A stretch of DNA of 58,944 nt from Cytobacillus sp. NCCP-133 (GTDB lineage Bacteria > Bacillota > Bacilli > Bacillales > Cytobacillaceae), in NCBI RefSeq assembly GCF_026011715.1, contig NZ_BRVM01000022.1, forward strand, positions 1-58,944, given 5' to 3'. The translations under genes were made by a program, and so were the position numbers. A model generated the notes under the pieces. That model was not told the DNA's origin, searched no databases, and worked only from the letters and a program-made list of their open reading frames with translations. Below, one piece after another: positions 58,850 through 58,944 of this stretch. Numbering within the stretch: the stretch's first letter is position 1; every line of letters starts with the position of its first letter.

Positions 58850-58944
58850 TCGCTTCTGAGCGGCAGATTGATCTTTGAAAACTGAACGAACAAAAACGTC
58901 AACGTTAATTCTTTAGTCTTTTTTGAAAAGACAAACCGAGCTTA
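58850..58944 (+). other. rRNA operon leader (16S gene beyond the window)
   Basis: Contains TGATCTTTGAAAACTGAAC (58869-58887), the boxA-like antitermination/leader signature of Bacillus rrn operons, and GTCTTTT/GAAAAGAC (about 58917-58933), a short stem. The 16S start is not reached. In B. subtilis lysS is also followed by an rRNA operon (rrnJ). Confidence 0.8.

Noticed and set aside
58640..58885. Overlapping small ORFs upstream of the rRNA leader
   Set aside because: They cover the tandem rrn promoters and boxA-like leader; no ribosome site.

Overview
This window is a chromosomal core segment of a low-GC, endospore-forming Firmicute of the Bacillaceae (Bacillus sensu lato). Gene content and order follow the origin-proximal stretch of Bacillus subtilis from csfB/yaaO/tmk to lysS and the next rRNA operon. 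The sporulation genes (csfB, yabG, sspF, spoVG, fin, spoVT, yabP/yabQ, spoIIE), abrB and ctc make a spore-forming bacillus almost certain. The species cannot be named from what is visible.

Layout. 1-2.8 kb: csfB on the minus strand, a PLP decarboxylase (yaaO), tmk. 2.8-9 kb: a repeat block, then darA, yaaR, holB, ricT, yabA, yabB, yazA, rsmI, and abrB convergent with rsmI. 9-20 kb: metS, yabD, yabE, rnmV, ksgA, yabG, veg, sspF, ispE. 19.8-26.2 kb: purR, ridA, spoVG, glmU, prs, ctc, pth, fin. 26.2-37.2 kb: mfd, spoVT, yabM, yabN, rqcP, yabP, yabQ, divIC, a wrecked yabR, and two minus-strand tRNAs (Glu, Met). 37.5-46.2 kb: spoIIE, yabS, yabT, tilS, hpt, ftsH. 46.6-58.5 kb: coaX, hslO, yacD, cysK, the pabB-pabA-pabC-folP-folB-folK-yazB-dusB folate cluster, lysS. 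The window ends in the promoter and leader of an rRNA operon; the 16S gene lies beyond it.

How the genes work together. Most genes serve housekeeping needs: DNA replication and repair (tmk, holB, yabA, mfd), tRNA and rRNA maturation (tilS, dusB, ksgA, rsmI, rnmV), translation quality (rqcP, pth), nucleotide and cofactor supply (prs, purR, hpt, folate genes, coaX) and the envelope (glmU, ispE, yabE, ftsH, divIC). Sporulation control is interleaved and many of its switches can be read from the DNA: a SigF-type promoter for csfB, Spo0A boxes at abrB, a SigH promoter for spoVG, a SigB-type promoter for ctc, a SigF/SigG-type promoter for fin, and a SigA promoter with a 21-bp spacer plus Spo0A-like boxes for spoIIE.

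The part not explained by conserved genes is the intergenic DNA. Three families of structured repeats occupy many gaps: family I (3 copies), family II (9 copies, mostly ending just before the ribosome-binding site of the next gene, two of them internally tandem-duplicated) and family III (2 copies). No new protein system, CRISPR array, phage or insertion sequence was seen. The strongest leads are the family II repeats, a duplicated abrB control region, a yabR gene destroyed by an internal deletion, and a consensus promoter followed at once by a terminator before lysS. Homology statements come from recalled family knowledge; no database search was run.
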